A DNA stretch of 64,000 bases, from the NCBI GenBank assembly GCA_030435675.1, contig CM059624.1, forward strand, positions 14,656,769-14,720,768, given 5' to 3'. Made by a program: the position numbers and the translations under genes. The notes beneath the pieces were generated by a model that was not told the DNA's origin, searched no databases, and saw only the letters and a list, made by a program, of their open reading frames with translations. Origin of the DNA: Steinernema hermaphroditum. Taxonomy: Eukaryota; Nematoda; Chromadorea; Rhabditida; Steinernematidae. This document shows positions 1 through 9,778 of this stretch, in pieces. Each line of letters opens with the position of its first letter. Positions within the stretch are counted from its first letter, which is position 1.

Positions 1-585
1 TATGGCTATCGTCGCCACTTACCACTGGGCTATCTCTATGGCAGCGTCGGTTTGTTGATAGCCCACGAAACGTTCCATTCCTATGGAACATCTCAAATTA
101 ATGTCAACGGTGTGGACGACGTCTTCAGCAGTTCCATCTACCAGTCGTCCATATCCTGCATTAAGGACTACTATGGCAGCTTTGTTGATTCGAAATTCGG
201 AAAGCCAAATGGTACGAGGAAGGCGAACGAAGGCTTCGCTGATCTCCATGCTGGTCGGACCATAGTTAGGCTCATTAAGCGTGGAAACTTGAGACATACG
301 TGGCTTTCTTTGCCTGCTGTGCGAAAGGACCTCAAAGACGCTTTTCTTGGGATCGCCAGCTTCGACTGTGAGTCTTACCGTAAGGAACAAGAAGACGATG
401 ATTACCGAAAGAAGTCAGTAGAAAAGATCCATCCTCGTAGCTCGATTCGCATGAATGCGATCTTAAAGCAAATGCCCGAGTTCACTGAATTATATCACTG
501 TCAGCCAGGAGATAGGAACTATAGAACTGAAGAAATCTGTGATGCGTTCCCTGTCCACCATCCATCTGTGTGGTTCCAAAAGTAA
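1..585 (+). CDS. M13 (neprilysin-like) zinc metallopeptidase, C-terminal part
   Basis: The frame is open from the window edge, so the gene continues to the left; only the catalytic C-terminal domain is visible (about 194 codons, stop at 583-585). M13 peptidases are usually type II membrane or secreted enzymes that cut peptides on the amino side of hydrophobic residues. Seen here: the zinc motif HETFH (bases 67-81), the downstream NEGFADLHAG block that corresponds to the family ENxxD block carrying the third zinc ligand, an RMNAIL stretch matching the substrate-binding RVNG region, and a tail with the family's Cys pattern (CQPGDRNY...EEICDAF). The usual GG of the ENxxDxGG block is replaced by LHAG, so the active site is divergent although the metal ligands look intact. 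Expanded, divergent M13 families are common in parasitic nematodes. Confidence 0.85.
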   Translation, partial: YGYRRHLPLGYLYGSVGLLIAHETFHSYGTSQINVNGVDDVFSSSIYQSSISCIKDYYGSFVDSKFGKPNGTRKANEGFADLHAGRTIVRLIKRGNLRHTWLSLPAVRKDLKDAFLGIASFDCESYRKEQEDDDYRKKSVEKIHPRSSIRMNAILKQMPEFTELYHCQPGDRNYRTEEICDAFPVHHPSVWFQK

Positions 586-1098
586 AATGTCGGTCATAGC
601 TGCAATAAATGTATCTATCGGCAATTCGAAAACTGTCGAAAATACCGGATAGTGAAAACTGGATAACAGACATCATGATAGACAGCCATCCTCACTTATG
701 AACTGCCCATGGACAGTCATGGATAGGGCTGGAGGTCCATGGCTGTCCATGATCGATGTGTCCATCGCGATCACCTTATCCATTCCTCCGAAAGTATACA
801 ATTGCGTCACTTTCCGGACGGAAATTGGATTTTGCAGCAGCAGTGGGCGCTGTTTCATGGGTTGAAATCAACAACGGCTGCCTGTCGCGACATCTCTTTG
901 GCTTTGGGAGAAACTGTTTTGACCGCGAAATTCTCGCTAATTGAACGCCGTTAATTACTTCGTGTAGAGCGTCAAAGCAAGGTCAAAATCATGCCAGGTT
1001 GGAGTGCCTGACGACCTTCATTCAAAAATAATGGGACGAATTGAGCCAGAAGACACACAATTTCACAATGCGTTTCAATGCCTCTATTTTCTCTTTTA
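586..1098. other. Intergenic region with a short hairpin
   Basis: No gene recognised. Bases 709-723 and 736-750 form a 15-bp inverted repeat with one mismatch (ATGGACAGTCATGGA and its partner) around a 12-base loop. It sits 120 bp after the peptidase stop and could be an RNA fold or a chance palindrome. Confidence 0.4.
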
Positions 1099-1134
1099 GC
1101 GATGCATTTTTGCATTAAAGATCCGTCGTATAAA
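1099..1134 (+). promoter_or_regulatory. Proximal promoter module of the MNALPL family, copy 1
   Basis: The palindromic block GCGATGCATTTTTGCATTAA (from 1099) is followed by TATAAA at 1129-1134, 43 bp before the ATG. The same arrangement precedes the other three intact family members, which suggests a TSS about 10-15 bases before the start codon. Confidence 0.65.
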
Positions 1135-1171
1135 GGCTAAACCAGACGTTTTTCTGCACAACGGATAAGCT

Positions 1172-2074
1172 ATGAACGCCCTACCTTTGATGTTCTACGA
1201 CGAAGTCATCCAACGACTCCATATATGTGACATCGGACGTCTTAAGCTCTCTTCAGGATACTGGTCATCTATAGCCAAAACTCATTACTCCAAGCGTCGC
1301 GAACTAGAACTTTTGTTGATCTGGAACGGTGGACGCACTAGCATAGGCTTGGAGCTTTATGCTTCAGGAAGAGTAGTGCCTTTCAAGTTAGACTTCAAGT
1401 ACGACCGAATCGTGTCTATTGAGTTTAATGAGATACCAACCGTTAACACTGAGGAAAAGACGCTGCAACACTTCCGAAAGAAAACGCTGCCAATGATTCG
1501 GTCAATTGCTAGTTACTGCGCATTGGATGCATTCGCGAATGCTTTTTACCAACGAAAACATGTTACCCTCCACTCAGACAAACTACACGACGTCATCTTT
1601 GATGGACTAAAAGAATGTACTGGCCTGTCGAGCATCGATGTCTATGACTATGGAGAAAAGTGCTATGAGTTCACAAGACGCCAGATCGAATGTGGTAGTT
1701 TGAGATGCCTGACTTTAAGGGACAACACATGGCCAGCGGAGTTCCAAGACTTGATCAAAGTCTTCGTGAAATCACCCAACTTTAGGCACCTTGATATAGA
1801 TGATTCCAATCTGAGATTGGACTTCGACATGGTGGCCTTTGTGTTCGATCTCTTTTTCAGAGGAGAACCGACTTCTTTCTCTCTTAAAGGAAATCCGTCC
1901 TTCCCCACAAACGAGCTGAAATCTCTCTACCCTCACTTCGTGAATAGTAACTACTGCTTCGCTGATATGTCAACCACCGTTTGGAACGTACCCCTGACAA
2001 AAAGGAAGTTGGAGGTAATTATTTGGAATACTGCGCATATAAAGGTATGGCACAATACACTTATCTTTTCATAA
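1172..2074 (+). CDS. F-box/DUF38-like protein of the MNALPL family, copy 1
   Basis: 300 residues. The N-terminus (MNALPLMFYDEVIQRL followed by DIGRLKLSSGYW) has the leucine/tryptophan layout of a short F-box (LPxEhhxxIhxxLxxxDhxxLxxxSxxW). The rest resembles the leucine-rich half of nematode F-box-associated proteins, with the family block C-x-EF-x-RRQIE-x-G-x-L-x-x-L...WPA-x-FQDLIKVFVKSP at residues 164-211. An F-box would recruit substrates to an SCF ubiquitin ligase; here this role is inferred from fold likeness only. The start is fixed by agreement with three paralogs (6392, 21459, 24110) and by the promoter spacing. The last 15 or so residues differ from the paralogs, and a GT near 2045 may begin a small 3' intron, so the C-terminus is uncertain. 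Confidence 0.7.
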   Translation: MNALPLMFYDEVIQRLHICDIGRLKLSSGYWSSIAKTHYSKRRELELLLIWNGGRTSIGLELYASGRVVPFKLDFKYDRIVSIEFNEIPTVNTEEKTLQHFRKKTLPMIRSIASYCALDAFANAFYQRKHVTLHSDKLHDVIFDGLKECTGLSSIDVYDYGEKCYEFTRRQIECGSLRCLTLRDNTWPAEFQDLIKVFVKSPNFRHLDIDDSNLRLDFDMVAFVFDLFFRGEPTSFSLKGNPSFPTNELKSLYPHFVNSNYCFADMSTTVWNVPLTKRKLEVIIWNTAHIKVWHNTLIFS

Positions 2075-2654
2075 GAATATGTTTTCCATATCCCATCGAA
2101 AAATTCACTACATTAAAAATAAATTTCGGTTTCTTCCTGTATCAAAAACATTATATTTCACTACAACTATCAAAGTATGTTAATCAACAATGTATGCACT
2201 GTTGTTATTCGCTGCTTGCTCCCAGTGCTCCGCTACTTTGCCGATTCCTTATTTACAGAAATCTACAACCTTGGAGTCAAATAAGGTCATTGAACCGAGT
2301 TTGAAATGCATCGTTGTTTTCGAATGAAAAACACATCATATGATTTTATAGCGAGCAGAACAGATGATGCAGAGGGGCCTTTAGGTATATACGTATATAT
2401 ATAAAAGGGTTTAATAAGAGCCATTGCCTCTGCATAATCTCTACCCCCAACCCATTAGCACTCGTGTGTAACTCTATATTTATGCCTATGATAAATTTGG
2501 CTGCTTCTGCACTGTCGTCCTTGGACGGCATGCACCAAACTCTCCCACATGTTTCTATTTATACGCGTATCATGTCGCTAATTTGGTAGCAGAAGCGTGT
2601 GCTTTTATGTGATTTTTACATAACATGCCGTCTGAAGCAGCATCGTCTTTGACA
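2075..2654. other. Intergenic region, AT-rich
   Basis: No gene recognised. A TATATAAAAGG-like TATA element lies near 2396-2408, followed by short open stretches only (for example a 35-codon ORF from 2481) that have no paralog in the window. Confidence 0.4.
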
Positions 2655-2692
2655 CTCTATTTATATAACAGCATGGTCGGACGTAAACAGAC
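2655..2692 (+). promoter_or_regulatory. Promoter of membrane microprotein 1
   Basis: TATATAA at 2662-2668 and GGACGTAAACAGA at 2679-2691. The paralogous gene has TATATAT and GGACGCAAACAGA in the same order at 4785-4822, so both blocks are conserved upstream of otherwise diverged sequence. Confidence 0.5.
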
Positions 2693-2795
2693 GATGTGCA
2701 GCGTGTTTATGAGCTAATAGTGTTGCGTATATGGAAACTGAGGAGGTGACTGAACACCTTATAAGGAACAGGGATTCCAGCAGATTCCAGTATCC

Positions 2796-2942
2796 ATGCT
2801 TATTACAGAAGCGACAGAACCAATGCTTGTCTTTGCTGTTATGCTACTCTGCATTTTTATTCTTCTTATCATCAAAGTGTTCGTCGCTCTCTATGTCTTC
2901 ACCAAGGCGGAAAACAACAAGGACGATGAGATAGATGTTTGA
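2796..2942 (+). CDS. 48-residue single-pass membrane microprotein, copy 1
   Basis: The frame encodes a short acidic N-terminus (MLITEATEP), one hydrophobic helix of about 22 residues (MLVFAVMLLCIFILLIIKVF and onward) and a charged tail ending DEIDV. No known family is recognised; the size and layout recall regulatory micropeptides such as phospholamban-type or KCNE-like proteins, but there is no sequence match I can name. The start at 2796 is chosen because the paralog at 4930 aligns end to end from its own ATG, with the same 48-codon length, an identical MLVFAVMLL core and the same terminal DV. The neighbours are F-box-like genes on both sides of the pair. Conserved sequence upstream (2731-2770) would then be 5' UTR or a spliced exon. 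Confidence 0.7.
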   Translation: MLITEATEPMLVFAVMLLCIFILLIIKVFVALYVFTKAENNKDDEIDV

Positions 2943-3159
2943 GCTTGTGGTTCGCTTTGTTTATATTACAGATTGCTTGTATGTATTTTTGTATATGTAA
3001 AGTAAATAATAGAGGATACCCATTGCAAATGTCTGAAGAGTAAACAATCGGCGTCGATCATGGACTGCTTTCAGGTGATAGTCTGAACAAAAAGGGAGCA
3101 AACGAAGGGCGGGGCCAGTGGGTCGCCAGCGACTTGTAGATAATAACGTTATGAGTACA

Positions 3160-3700
3160 AAATCTTCGATTTCACGATTTTACTTCATGAATCAAAGGCG
3201 TTACGCCTTGCATGACACCGATTAATAGACAACAGAGGATATCACTTGTAGACGGCTTCATTCCTGGCGCGGCGTTGACGTCGAACCGGTAGGAGACGGC
3301 GCGCTTCAGGGGGCATCTGGGAATCGGCGAAACTCCGGAAATGGCGGCCGAACTTCTTCTTCTCGGGGCGTTTGAGGAGGCTTCAGCGTCAGAGGAGGCT
3401 TCTGAGCTCGCATCTGCTACGGAGAGATGAGTCCGTGGTTCGGGGGTTGCGTCTTCCTCAGTATTGGTGTCCTCAGAGCGTCGGTGACCTTCGGGATGAC
3501 ATCTCACGCAGCGTCGGGCGTCGGATTTCTGGCGTCGGACATCTTGTTGTCTGCGGTGGTGGGACTACGGCTTCCGGGTGTCCCAATTCCCTCTGGAAGC
3601 CGGAACACTCACAACTGCCACAGGGTTTGCTGTCTGACCAACCCGACGCTCAGAGAGCGACCGGAGGGACCGACCGCTCGCCACCGCGACACGAGTGAGC
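3160..3700 (-). repeat. Dispersed repeat with 3'-end stem-loop, copy alpha
   Basis: Read on the minus strand this has a GC-rich body, an internal hairpin of CGGCTTCC and GGAAGCCG near 3565-3605, a short ORF opening MSDARN just after it, and a 3' end with CAAGGCGTAACGCCTTTG (3193-3210) followed by GAAGTAAAATCG. Related blocks occur at 5366-5800, 21130-21360, 33535-33600, 34200-34560, 46305-46530 and 48225-48400. The ORF is interrupted by stops, so this is either a decayed gene family or a short interspersed element. Confidence 0.55.
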
Positions 3701-3719
3701 GTACAAAATCTTCTAATTC

Positions 3720-4784
3720 TTGTTTATTCGAATGGGATAAAACCGGCATCTCGATGGTGGTATTGTTAAAAAAAGTTAGCCTTTCTAAAATCGCTCCATG
3801 ACTTTCAAAACACAGGCTTCGGAATCACGGACTCATTTCCGTGTGAGGCGGAATGTCGTAGCGAATGGTCGTTTCTGACCTTTTCGCAGAGATAACGCCC
3901 CGGAGATAACCCGCCGTTAAAGCAAAATAGCTTTAAAAAAAGCAAAAAATTCGGAACCTGTTTAGAATGATGCAATGGGGTGAATCAACGATAGAGCAAC
4001 AACGGAAAGGAACCGATTTTTACGACTACAATTTACGAACGGTTCAAACGTGGAGCTAGGACATGATCGTGGTGGGACTCGGGCGCTCGCGGTCATGTTC
4101 CACTTTGAAATAATCGTTTATGGCCATTCTGTTGAATGGAATACAGAATCTTGTGAGCGGTGTTATTGGCGCTTCGAGTGTGCGGTCCCTTTGACTTTAG
4201 GACAGTTCTTGAACGGCCTACGAGAAGCTGAGGTAGTTGTCGCGGCTAAGTGAGACAGAGGTTGGGCTATAGCGGAAATCTTTGTCTGGTCCGGTGGAAA
4301 GGAGGTTTGGCGGCAAACGCAAGGTTACGGTTCAGTAGTAACAGGTCGAAAACAGGGAAAAACCACATAGGGAAAAAACTGCGTAATACGGTCAGTTTTA
4401 GCTCTTGTGACGGGAGAACCACGTTTGGCGAGCACATTTCACTCGGATACCCTCGACAGTGTGCGCCTGCCACCTTAAACTTCGCATCTTGTTGTCCCCG
4501 TTCCGTCTTAAACCATTTTTAAGTGAGCTCCAATCTAGCTCCAGGGGGTAATCCATGTGCATTTTTCAAACCGTACGACATAGCTTTTCGATATATCATC
4601 ACTATATCAACACCAATTTCCAAGTACATCTACAGCTGATGCACTTGAGAAAACACCCATTTTCCTGCTATGTTATGATTAATACGTTCTAGAACGAACG
4701 CGAGCCTTAATGAAAGTGTCGGACCCTAATATAATTTGTCATTCGCGCGTGAGGTTCTAATGTTCATACGTCTCATATAGGTGT
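3720..4784. other. Intergenic region, nothing recognised
   Basis: I see no conserved protein, paralog or repeat here. The open frames are short and have no relatives in the window. Confidence 0.4.
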
Positions 4785-4822
4785 TATATATGGGACGAAT
4801 GGCTTGATGGGACGCAAACAGA
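4785..4822 (+). promoter_or_regulatory. Promoter of membrane microprotein 2
   Basis: TATATAT at 4785-4791 and GGACGCAAACAGA at 4810-4822 match the promoter blocks of the paralog at 2655-2692. Confidence 0.5.
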
Positions 4823-4929
4823 TTATAAGTGGAATGTGTATACGTTAAGATGTTTCCGGATAAGGAAACTGAGTGGGTGAGTGAGCTTCTTATACGGAGA
4901 AAACACTCAAAGACAGTCAGTGTTATATT

Positions 4930-5076
4930 ATGTTTACTAGAGAGGCGAACGAACTGATGCTTGTATTCGCCGTTATGCTGCTTTCTGTCTCTATTCTTGT
5001 TCTTCTCAAGATGTTCCTCTCGCTGAACATCTGTGCCAGAATCGAGAACTCCAAGAATCAAGTGGTCGATGTTTGA
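4930..5076 (+). CDS. 48-residue single-pass membrane microprotein, copy 2
   Basis: Paralog of the gene at 2796: same length, N-terminus MFTREANEL, core MLVFAVMLL identical, hydrophobic helix of about 20 residues, then a polar tail ending QVVDV. Between the two copies the helix is kept hydrophobic while exact residues change (CIFILLIIK against SVSILVLLK), which is the pattern expected of a selected membrane segment. Sequence 40-110 bp upstream of the ATG is also conserved (ETE-V-E-LIR if translated; GGAAACTGAG...GGTGA...CTTATA as DNA). No function can be assigned. Topology is uncertain: a short acidic N-terminus outside and a basic boundary (K, R) inside would be type III. Confidence 0.7.
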   Translation: MFTREANELMLVFAVMLLSVSILVLLKMFLSLNICARIENSKNQVVDV

Positions 5077-5365
5077 GCTGGACGTTGTTTCTTTGCCTAA
5101 CTCAAAATAGGAAGGCTGAATCGAAGCACATAACTTTGGAGCTAGTGTGTGGATTAGTCGTGTTCATCGGTGTAATAATAAAACATTGCCTTATCCATTT
5201 ACATTTACTGTGTTACGACTTTCGACTTTATGACTTCATTCGGCCATCTGCTCTAGAATCTGGAATGCAGGAACCGTTGGTGCATAAGCATACGCTTATC
5301 TTTAAGATGAATCGGCAAATCTGCGTCTTATAATGAATGTAAATGGTCTCGCCGTATGACTTTAC

Positions 5366-5800
5366 GGCTTTGTTTCATGAATCAATGGCATTTCATTTGA
5401 CATCGACTACACACAGACACAGGGTTACTCTTAGCGGCCAGCTTCATCCCTGGCGTAGCAGTGATGTCGAATCGGTCGTGGCGGCGCGCATCATATATCA
5501 CATCTCAAAAGAAAGTTCTTAGAATCATTTGTTCCCTGTTCGAATGGAGCAGTCGGGCAGCCATGAATTGCTTCTTTAAATCACTGTTCGGAATGGTCAG
5601 TTATCCGTGCAAATTTTGGGGCATGTAGGAATCGTCGAACCTCCAGCAAGGGCAACAGAACTTCTCGGTGGTGTGACTACGGCTTCCGGGTGTCCCAATT
5701 CCTTCTGGAAGCCGGAAGACAAACAGATGCCACAAAAAGTGACATGTAGGAATCGCCAAAGCACGGACCCATGATTCCGAAGATGCGACCTCCCTGTTCC
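5366..5800 (-). repeat. Dispersed repeat with 3'-end stem-loop, copy beta (decayed)
   Basis: On the minus strand it contains the hairpin CGGCTTCC...GGAAGCCG near 5680-5720 and ends with CATTGATTCATGAAACAAAG, a degenerate version of the alpha copy's 3' end. The stem of the terminal loop is no longer paired. Confidence 0.45.
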
Positions 5801-5819
5801 TCACCTACCCCGAGAGAGA

Positions 5820-6310
5820 GCAGGTTTTAGGTTTAATTTTATAATTCCAACTGTGCAAGCAAGTTTTTTATTTGATTGCGTACGTTTAATGTACCATGCT
5901 AAGAGATCTATCAGCTTGTTCTGACCGAAGGCAGTAGCACAGAAAGCTTATCGATATTCTCCTGACTTCTTAATTGTCGAGTCAACGTTCTAGAGCATAC
6001 GACATTTGTTTCACGAACCTTGGTGCTCTTCATTCACGTGCAGGTTCCACGCCTTGAGAAGACTGCCTGTACGCCAAAAATTATAAGACAGCCAAACGCT
6101 GTGATGGTCAGGAGGAACAGCATTCCACAAAAGATTGAGGATCCGATCGACCGCCTGCGACACCAATGATAGGCGCTCGTATGTACACCCGGACATGACG
6201 CAAATCTAACGGAAAATCAACAGCTTTCTAAGTGGTTGCTGGATCAGGGGACTTTTTGTTCCAGAAGCTATTCGTGTGTCTTTTGAAAGAAAACATCTGT
6301 GATGGTTTTC
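5820..6310. other. Intergenic region, nothing recognised
   Basis: No paralogous coding or repeat sequence seen before the next promoter module. Confidence 0.4.
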
Positions 6311-6317
6311 TTTTTTA

Positions 6318-6353
6318 GCGATGCATTTTCACGACAAACATTCGTCATATAAA
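6318..6353 (+). promoter_or_regulatory. Proximal promoter module of the MNALPL family, copy 2
   Basis: GCGATGCATTTTCACG followed by TATAAA at 6348-6353, 44 bp before the ATG. The second half of the palindrome is lost in this copy while the first half and the TATA spacing are kept. Confidence 0.6.
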
Positions 6354-6391
6354 GACGAAATTTGACGGTCGTGTGGTACAACCGACAAGTT

Positions 6392-7282
6392 ATGAACGCC
6401 CTACCTCTGCACTTCTACAACGAAGTCATCCATCGACTCTGCAAATGGGACATCGAAAGTCTTCAGTTCTCCTCAGGATATTGGTCCTCTACCGCCGAAA
6501 TTCATTACACCAGGCGTCGCGAACTAAGAGTTGTGTTAAACACGAACAGCGAGGGCACTAAAGTCGACGCCCACTTTTTCCCTGACCTAACAGAAGTTCC
6601 TCTCGATTTCCAGTTCGACCGAATCAAGAACATTCACTTCAATTTAGTTGATCAACCTGATATCAAGGAACCTGAGAAAGGGACACTGGAACACTGGACG
6701 AAAACATTGCCAATGATTCGGTCACTTGCTAGTGACTGCACACTGCGTGTATTCGCGGATTTCTTCCAACCACACAAAGTATGCGACATCGTCTTTGATG
6801 GACTAAAGGAATGCAGTGGCCTTTCGCACATCGCACTCGGCAATTGTGGTGAAAAGTGCCTCGAGTTCATAAGACGCCAAATCGAATTCGGTAATTTGAA
6901 AGAACTGTGGTTACTGGGGAAGACTACATGGCCAGCGGATTTCCAAGACTTGATGAAAGTTTTCGTGAAATCGCCAAAATTCGAGAACCTTCTTACACCA
7001 AATTACAATCTGAGAGTGGACTTCGACATGGTTACTTGTGTGTTCGATCGCTTCTTCAATGGAGAACTGACTGATTTCGGTCTTAGAGGAAGTCCCTCAT
7101 TTCCCTTGGATGATTTCAGATCTCTCTACCCACAATTTGCCTCCATTTCAGTGAAATGGCCATCTCAAGAGTCAACTGCGATTTGGAAGGTACCTATGGG
7201 AAATAGAAGATTAACAGTCACTGTTTGTGATGGTAATGTTTCTTTTCAGATCTGGTCATTACGGATAGAATGGAGGACGTAA
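6392..7282 (+). CDS. F-box/DUF38-like protein of the MNALPL family, copy 2
   Basis: 296 residues from MNALPLHFYNEVIHRL. An in-frame ATG lies ten codons earlier (6362), but it falls at or before the TSS implied by the TATA box, and the three other paralogs start at MNALPL or MNAIPL, so I chose 6392. The F-box-like N-terminus (residues 1-40) is followed by the family pattern: a VPLDFQFDRI block near residue 67, the TLPMIRSLASDC block near 105, and the GEKCLEFIRRQIEFGNLKEL...TTWPADFQDLMKVFVKSP block at 150-200. The gene appears single-exon, unlike the spliced zinc-finger genes of the window. Expected role, by inference only: substrate receptor of an SCF ubiquitin ligase. Confidence 0.75.
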   Translation: MNALPLHFYNEVIHRLCKWDIESLQFSSGYWSSTAEIHYTRRRELRVVLNTNSEGTKVDAHFFPDLTEVPLDFQFDRIKNIHFNLVDQPDIKEPEKGTLEHWTKTLPMIRSLASDCTLRVFADFFQPHKVCDIVFDGLKECSGLSHIALGNCGEKCLEFIRRQIEFGNLKELWLLGKTTWPADFQDLMKVFVKSPKFENLLTPNYNLRVDFDMVTCVFDRFFNGELTDFGLRGSPSFPLDDFRSLYPQFASISVKWPSQESTAIWKVPMGNRRLTVTVCDGNVSFQIWSLRIEWRT

Positions 7283-8203
7283 CAGCCTACGGGTCTGCAG
7301 CAACTAACTAAACCACTCGTTGATTTTGTGATATTTACATTGTAATAAAAGCATATTTTACAAGAGCTGTGCTGACGTGAACCTCATTGTGAAGGCTACC
7401 CCTGAAGGGTACTGAACCCTCTGTGGCTGTGCGCGCCTGCCCTTATGTTCGTCGTTAGAGACGACGGCGCCGTCGAGGAATCCTCCATCATGGACATGGT
7501 GCAGGCTGCTCAATGAAGGCCTTTGCCTAGCTATGGAACAAGCGTAAAAACACGTGAAATATGCGAATCTCGGGATATGTGCATGCGGTAGGTATGACCT
7601 AACGATGAACGTGGTTAAAGGCACTCACCGTCTATCATACAATTAATACCATAGGCAGCCTGTATATCACTTTGCATTTCGTCATGTCGAGGTGCCAAAA
7701 AATGACCATAAAAACAAAATAGACCTCCAACGTCAAAAGGCATGCAATGTACAAGCCGCTAATCATAGCATAGGGCGAGAGTTGACTGCATTCAACAACG
7801 CGCCCATCGATTTTACCCAGAGACCAAAACTTTTGAAAAAAAAGAACGTTTTCAACTTAACAACCCAATAGTTTCTGGTTCCGGGTAGAATGCAGGACAT
7901 AACAGAACCCCCTACTTACCACTCAGCCGCCACCAACTGAAGCATCCGATTCGCTCCGTATTCATTTTTCCGCTTGGCCTAACATACAGGCTTGGCTTAG
8001 GCTTTGGCTTAGGACTATTGTGTCAGCTTTTCGGGACAAGCTGGACTTCAGGGTTGACCCGAGTTCATACGAACCCACTGTGTTTTCCCTCTTCATAATG
8101 GGGTTCCGTAAGGTGGACTCTAGTTCACTTGGAGGTGTACACCTTGAGCCTTCGAAAAAATAGGGCAGAATTGTCGTGGAGTCACTTCTGTATGCACTTT
8201 TCA
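7283..8203. other. Intergenic region
   Basis: Nothing recognised beyond a simple GGCTT/TTAGGCT run near 7975-8015 and an AATAAAA poly(A) signal at 7342-7348 that probably serves the gene ending at 7282. Confidence 0.4.
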
Positions 8204-8311
8204 ATGGTGTTCTTGTTTCTTTTTCTCTTTAACTGCCTGATTTTTATAGCTACGCGAATCGGCATCACCTGCTGGAAGCAGCTGGCGGTTTCACTGTCAC
8301 TACCGCACTAA
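8204..8311 (+). CDS. Possible 35-residue hydrophobic peptide
   Basis: Open frame MVFLFLFLFNCLIFIATRIG followed by 15 mostly polar or mixed residues. It has one strong hydrophobic helix like the two microproteins at 2796 and 4930 but no alignable identity, no matching promoter blocks and no paralog in the window. It could be chance; low confidence. Confidence 0.22.
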   Translation: MVFLFLFLFNCLIFIATRIGITCWKQLAVSLSLPH

Positions 8312-8422
8312 ATCTTAGATTGCGTTCTTATTAAATCCGAACAGTTCTCACTCCACATCGTGAACAGGAATGTATTTCTTCGTTGCGAACGTTGCGTTTT
8401 CCAATCTCATTTCAATCCAACA

Positions 8423-8470
8423 CTAAAAGTGCGAAATTTTATGTTTTTTGGCGGGAAGGTGAGGCTATCG
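8423..8470 (+). promoter_or_regulatory. GC-rich upstream block with E2F-like site, repeated at 9202
   Basis: AGTGCGAAATTTTATG then TTTTGGCGGGAAGGTGAGGC. The block recurs at 9202-9250 as AGTGCGAAATTTTGTG...CGGCGGGAGGGCGAGGCC. TTTGGCGGGAA matches the E2F/DP consensus in copy 1. No gene start is obvious directly downstream. Confidence 0.35.
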
Positions 8471-8639
8471 CGCGTGATTTTATGGCTTTGCCATTTTTAG
8501 TTTTATGACCGCTACATGCACTTTGTTATATAATGTGTGGTAGTACGGTAGCTAAGCACTTAGTTTGGATTTTGTAATTGCAATTTCGGTTATCAAGTAT
8601 AGCGTAGTTTTCATAGGTCATAGGCTTCTTTTGTAATGA

Positions 8640-9770
8640 TCAGTGAGCAAAGTGGGGTGCGAAGAGTCCGAAGAACGATAAGGATGTCCCAAAATACTGC
8701 CGAAAGGAGCAGATGGACCCTTAAGAAAGGTGAAGAGCAGAAGAATGCAAGGGATATACCGCCGCGGCAGCTCTGTGCCCTATGACATCTTAAACTAGTG
8801 CCTTCCTTTCGTGAAGGTGGCTGATTCTTTGACTGTTCTACAGTATGAAAAAGCCGATCTGATGTACATCAAGAACTACCACCCATTCTCCGCTATTTAC
8901 AATATCCTGACGATCGTTTGGATTGAACGAAATGTTGATGCCAGCCAGGCGAACAAACCAGATTCCGAAGACCATCTCCATGTCATCGATTTGGCGGTTT
9001 CCTCGACGGTTCTACTATTCAAAAAAGTCGATCACCTCTAGACCATCAATTGAGATCGAGTCGGCGGAGATGGTTCTGCCGTTTAAGAAGCAGATCGAAA
9101 ACTACTACTGAAGCTGCCTGCTTAAACTACGCTGCATATCCATTACTATCTGTTCTTCAGAAATACCCCATCGCCGTTGTAACTTTTTTCGACTTGCGAC
9201 CCTAAGTGCGAAATTTTGTGTTGTTCGGCGGGAGGGCGAGGCCTATCGATTCGAAAGGAAGCCGTCCCAACAGCGACCGCATCACAAGTATGTGTGCGCT
9301 GTTTGCATTCTCCCGCGTCGCATTTTCCATTCGCCGCGCCAATTTTTCCGACCGCTTGTGTTTACGGGTGCCGATGGAATTTTTCATTCTGTCACTATCG
9401 ATTGAAGGAGTCATTCCTTAGGAGTTTGCGTTTCAAAACGGATGGCAAAGGACGTGTTGGATAGGAATTTTTTGCGAATTAGTCAATCACTTTTTATGTT
9501 TTACTTGTGCCTAGTTTTTTTTATGTTTTTTCAAGGTATGTCACAATCTGATAATCCACCCTCCTTAGATCCACATGCATTGCTTCTTCCTGAAATATAC
9601 ACATATTATTTTTCTTTTTTTTTCGAAAAAATTTCTATCTCCGAATGTTTTTTTCGCCTCGCTTATCCCTGACGCTCACACTTCGCTATACGGTATGGTC
9701 ATAAAAGTGCGAAAACAAATTTTATCGTGGAGATCTTCCAATTCTGGGCAGTAATCTTCGAAGTTTTGCA
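8640..9770. other. Intergenic region upstream of the 9779 gene
   Basis: Apart from the second copy of the E2F-like block (9202-9250), I see no conserved protein. Short frames at 8811-9111 and 9206-9464 have no paralog. TTTTGCAG at 9763-9770 directly precedes the next gene and is a plausible trans-splice acceptor. Confidence 0.4.
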
Positions 9771-9778
9771 GTGTGGAC

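Noticed and set aside
2731..2934. 67-codon plus-strand frame over microprotein 1
   Set aside because: Its helix region does not align with the corresponding frame of copy 2, while the 2796 frame aligns over all 48 codons.
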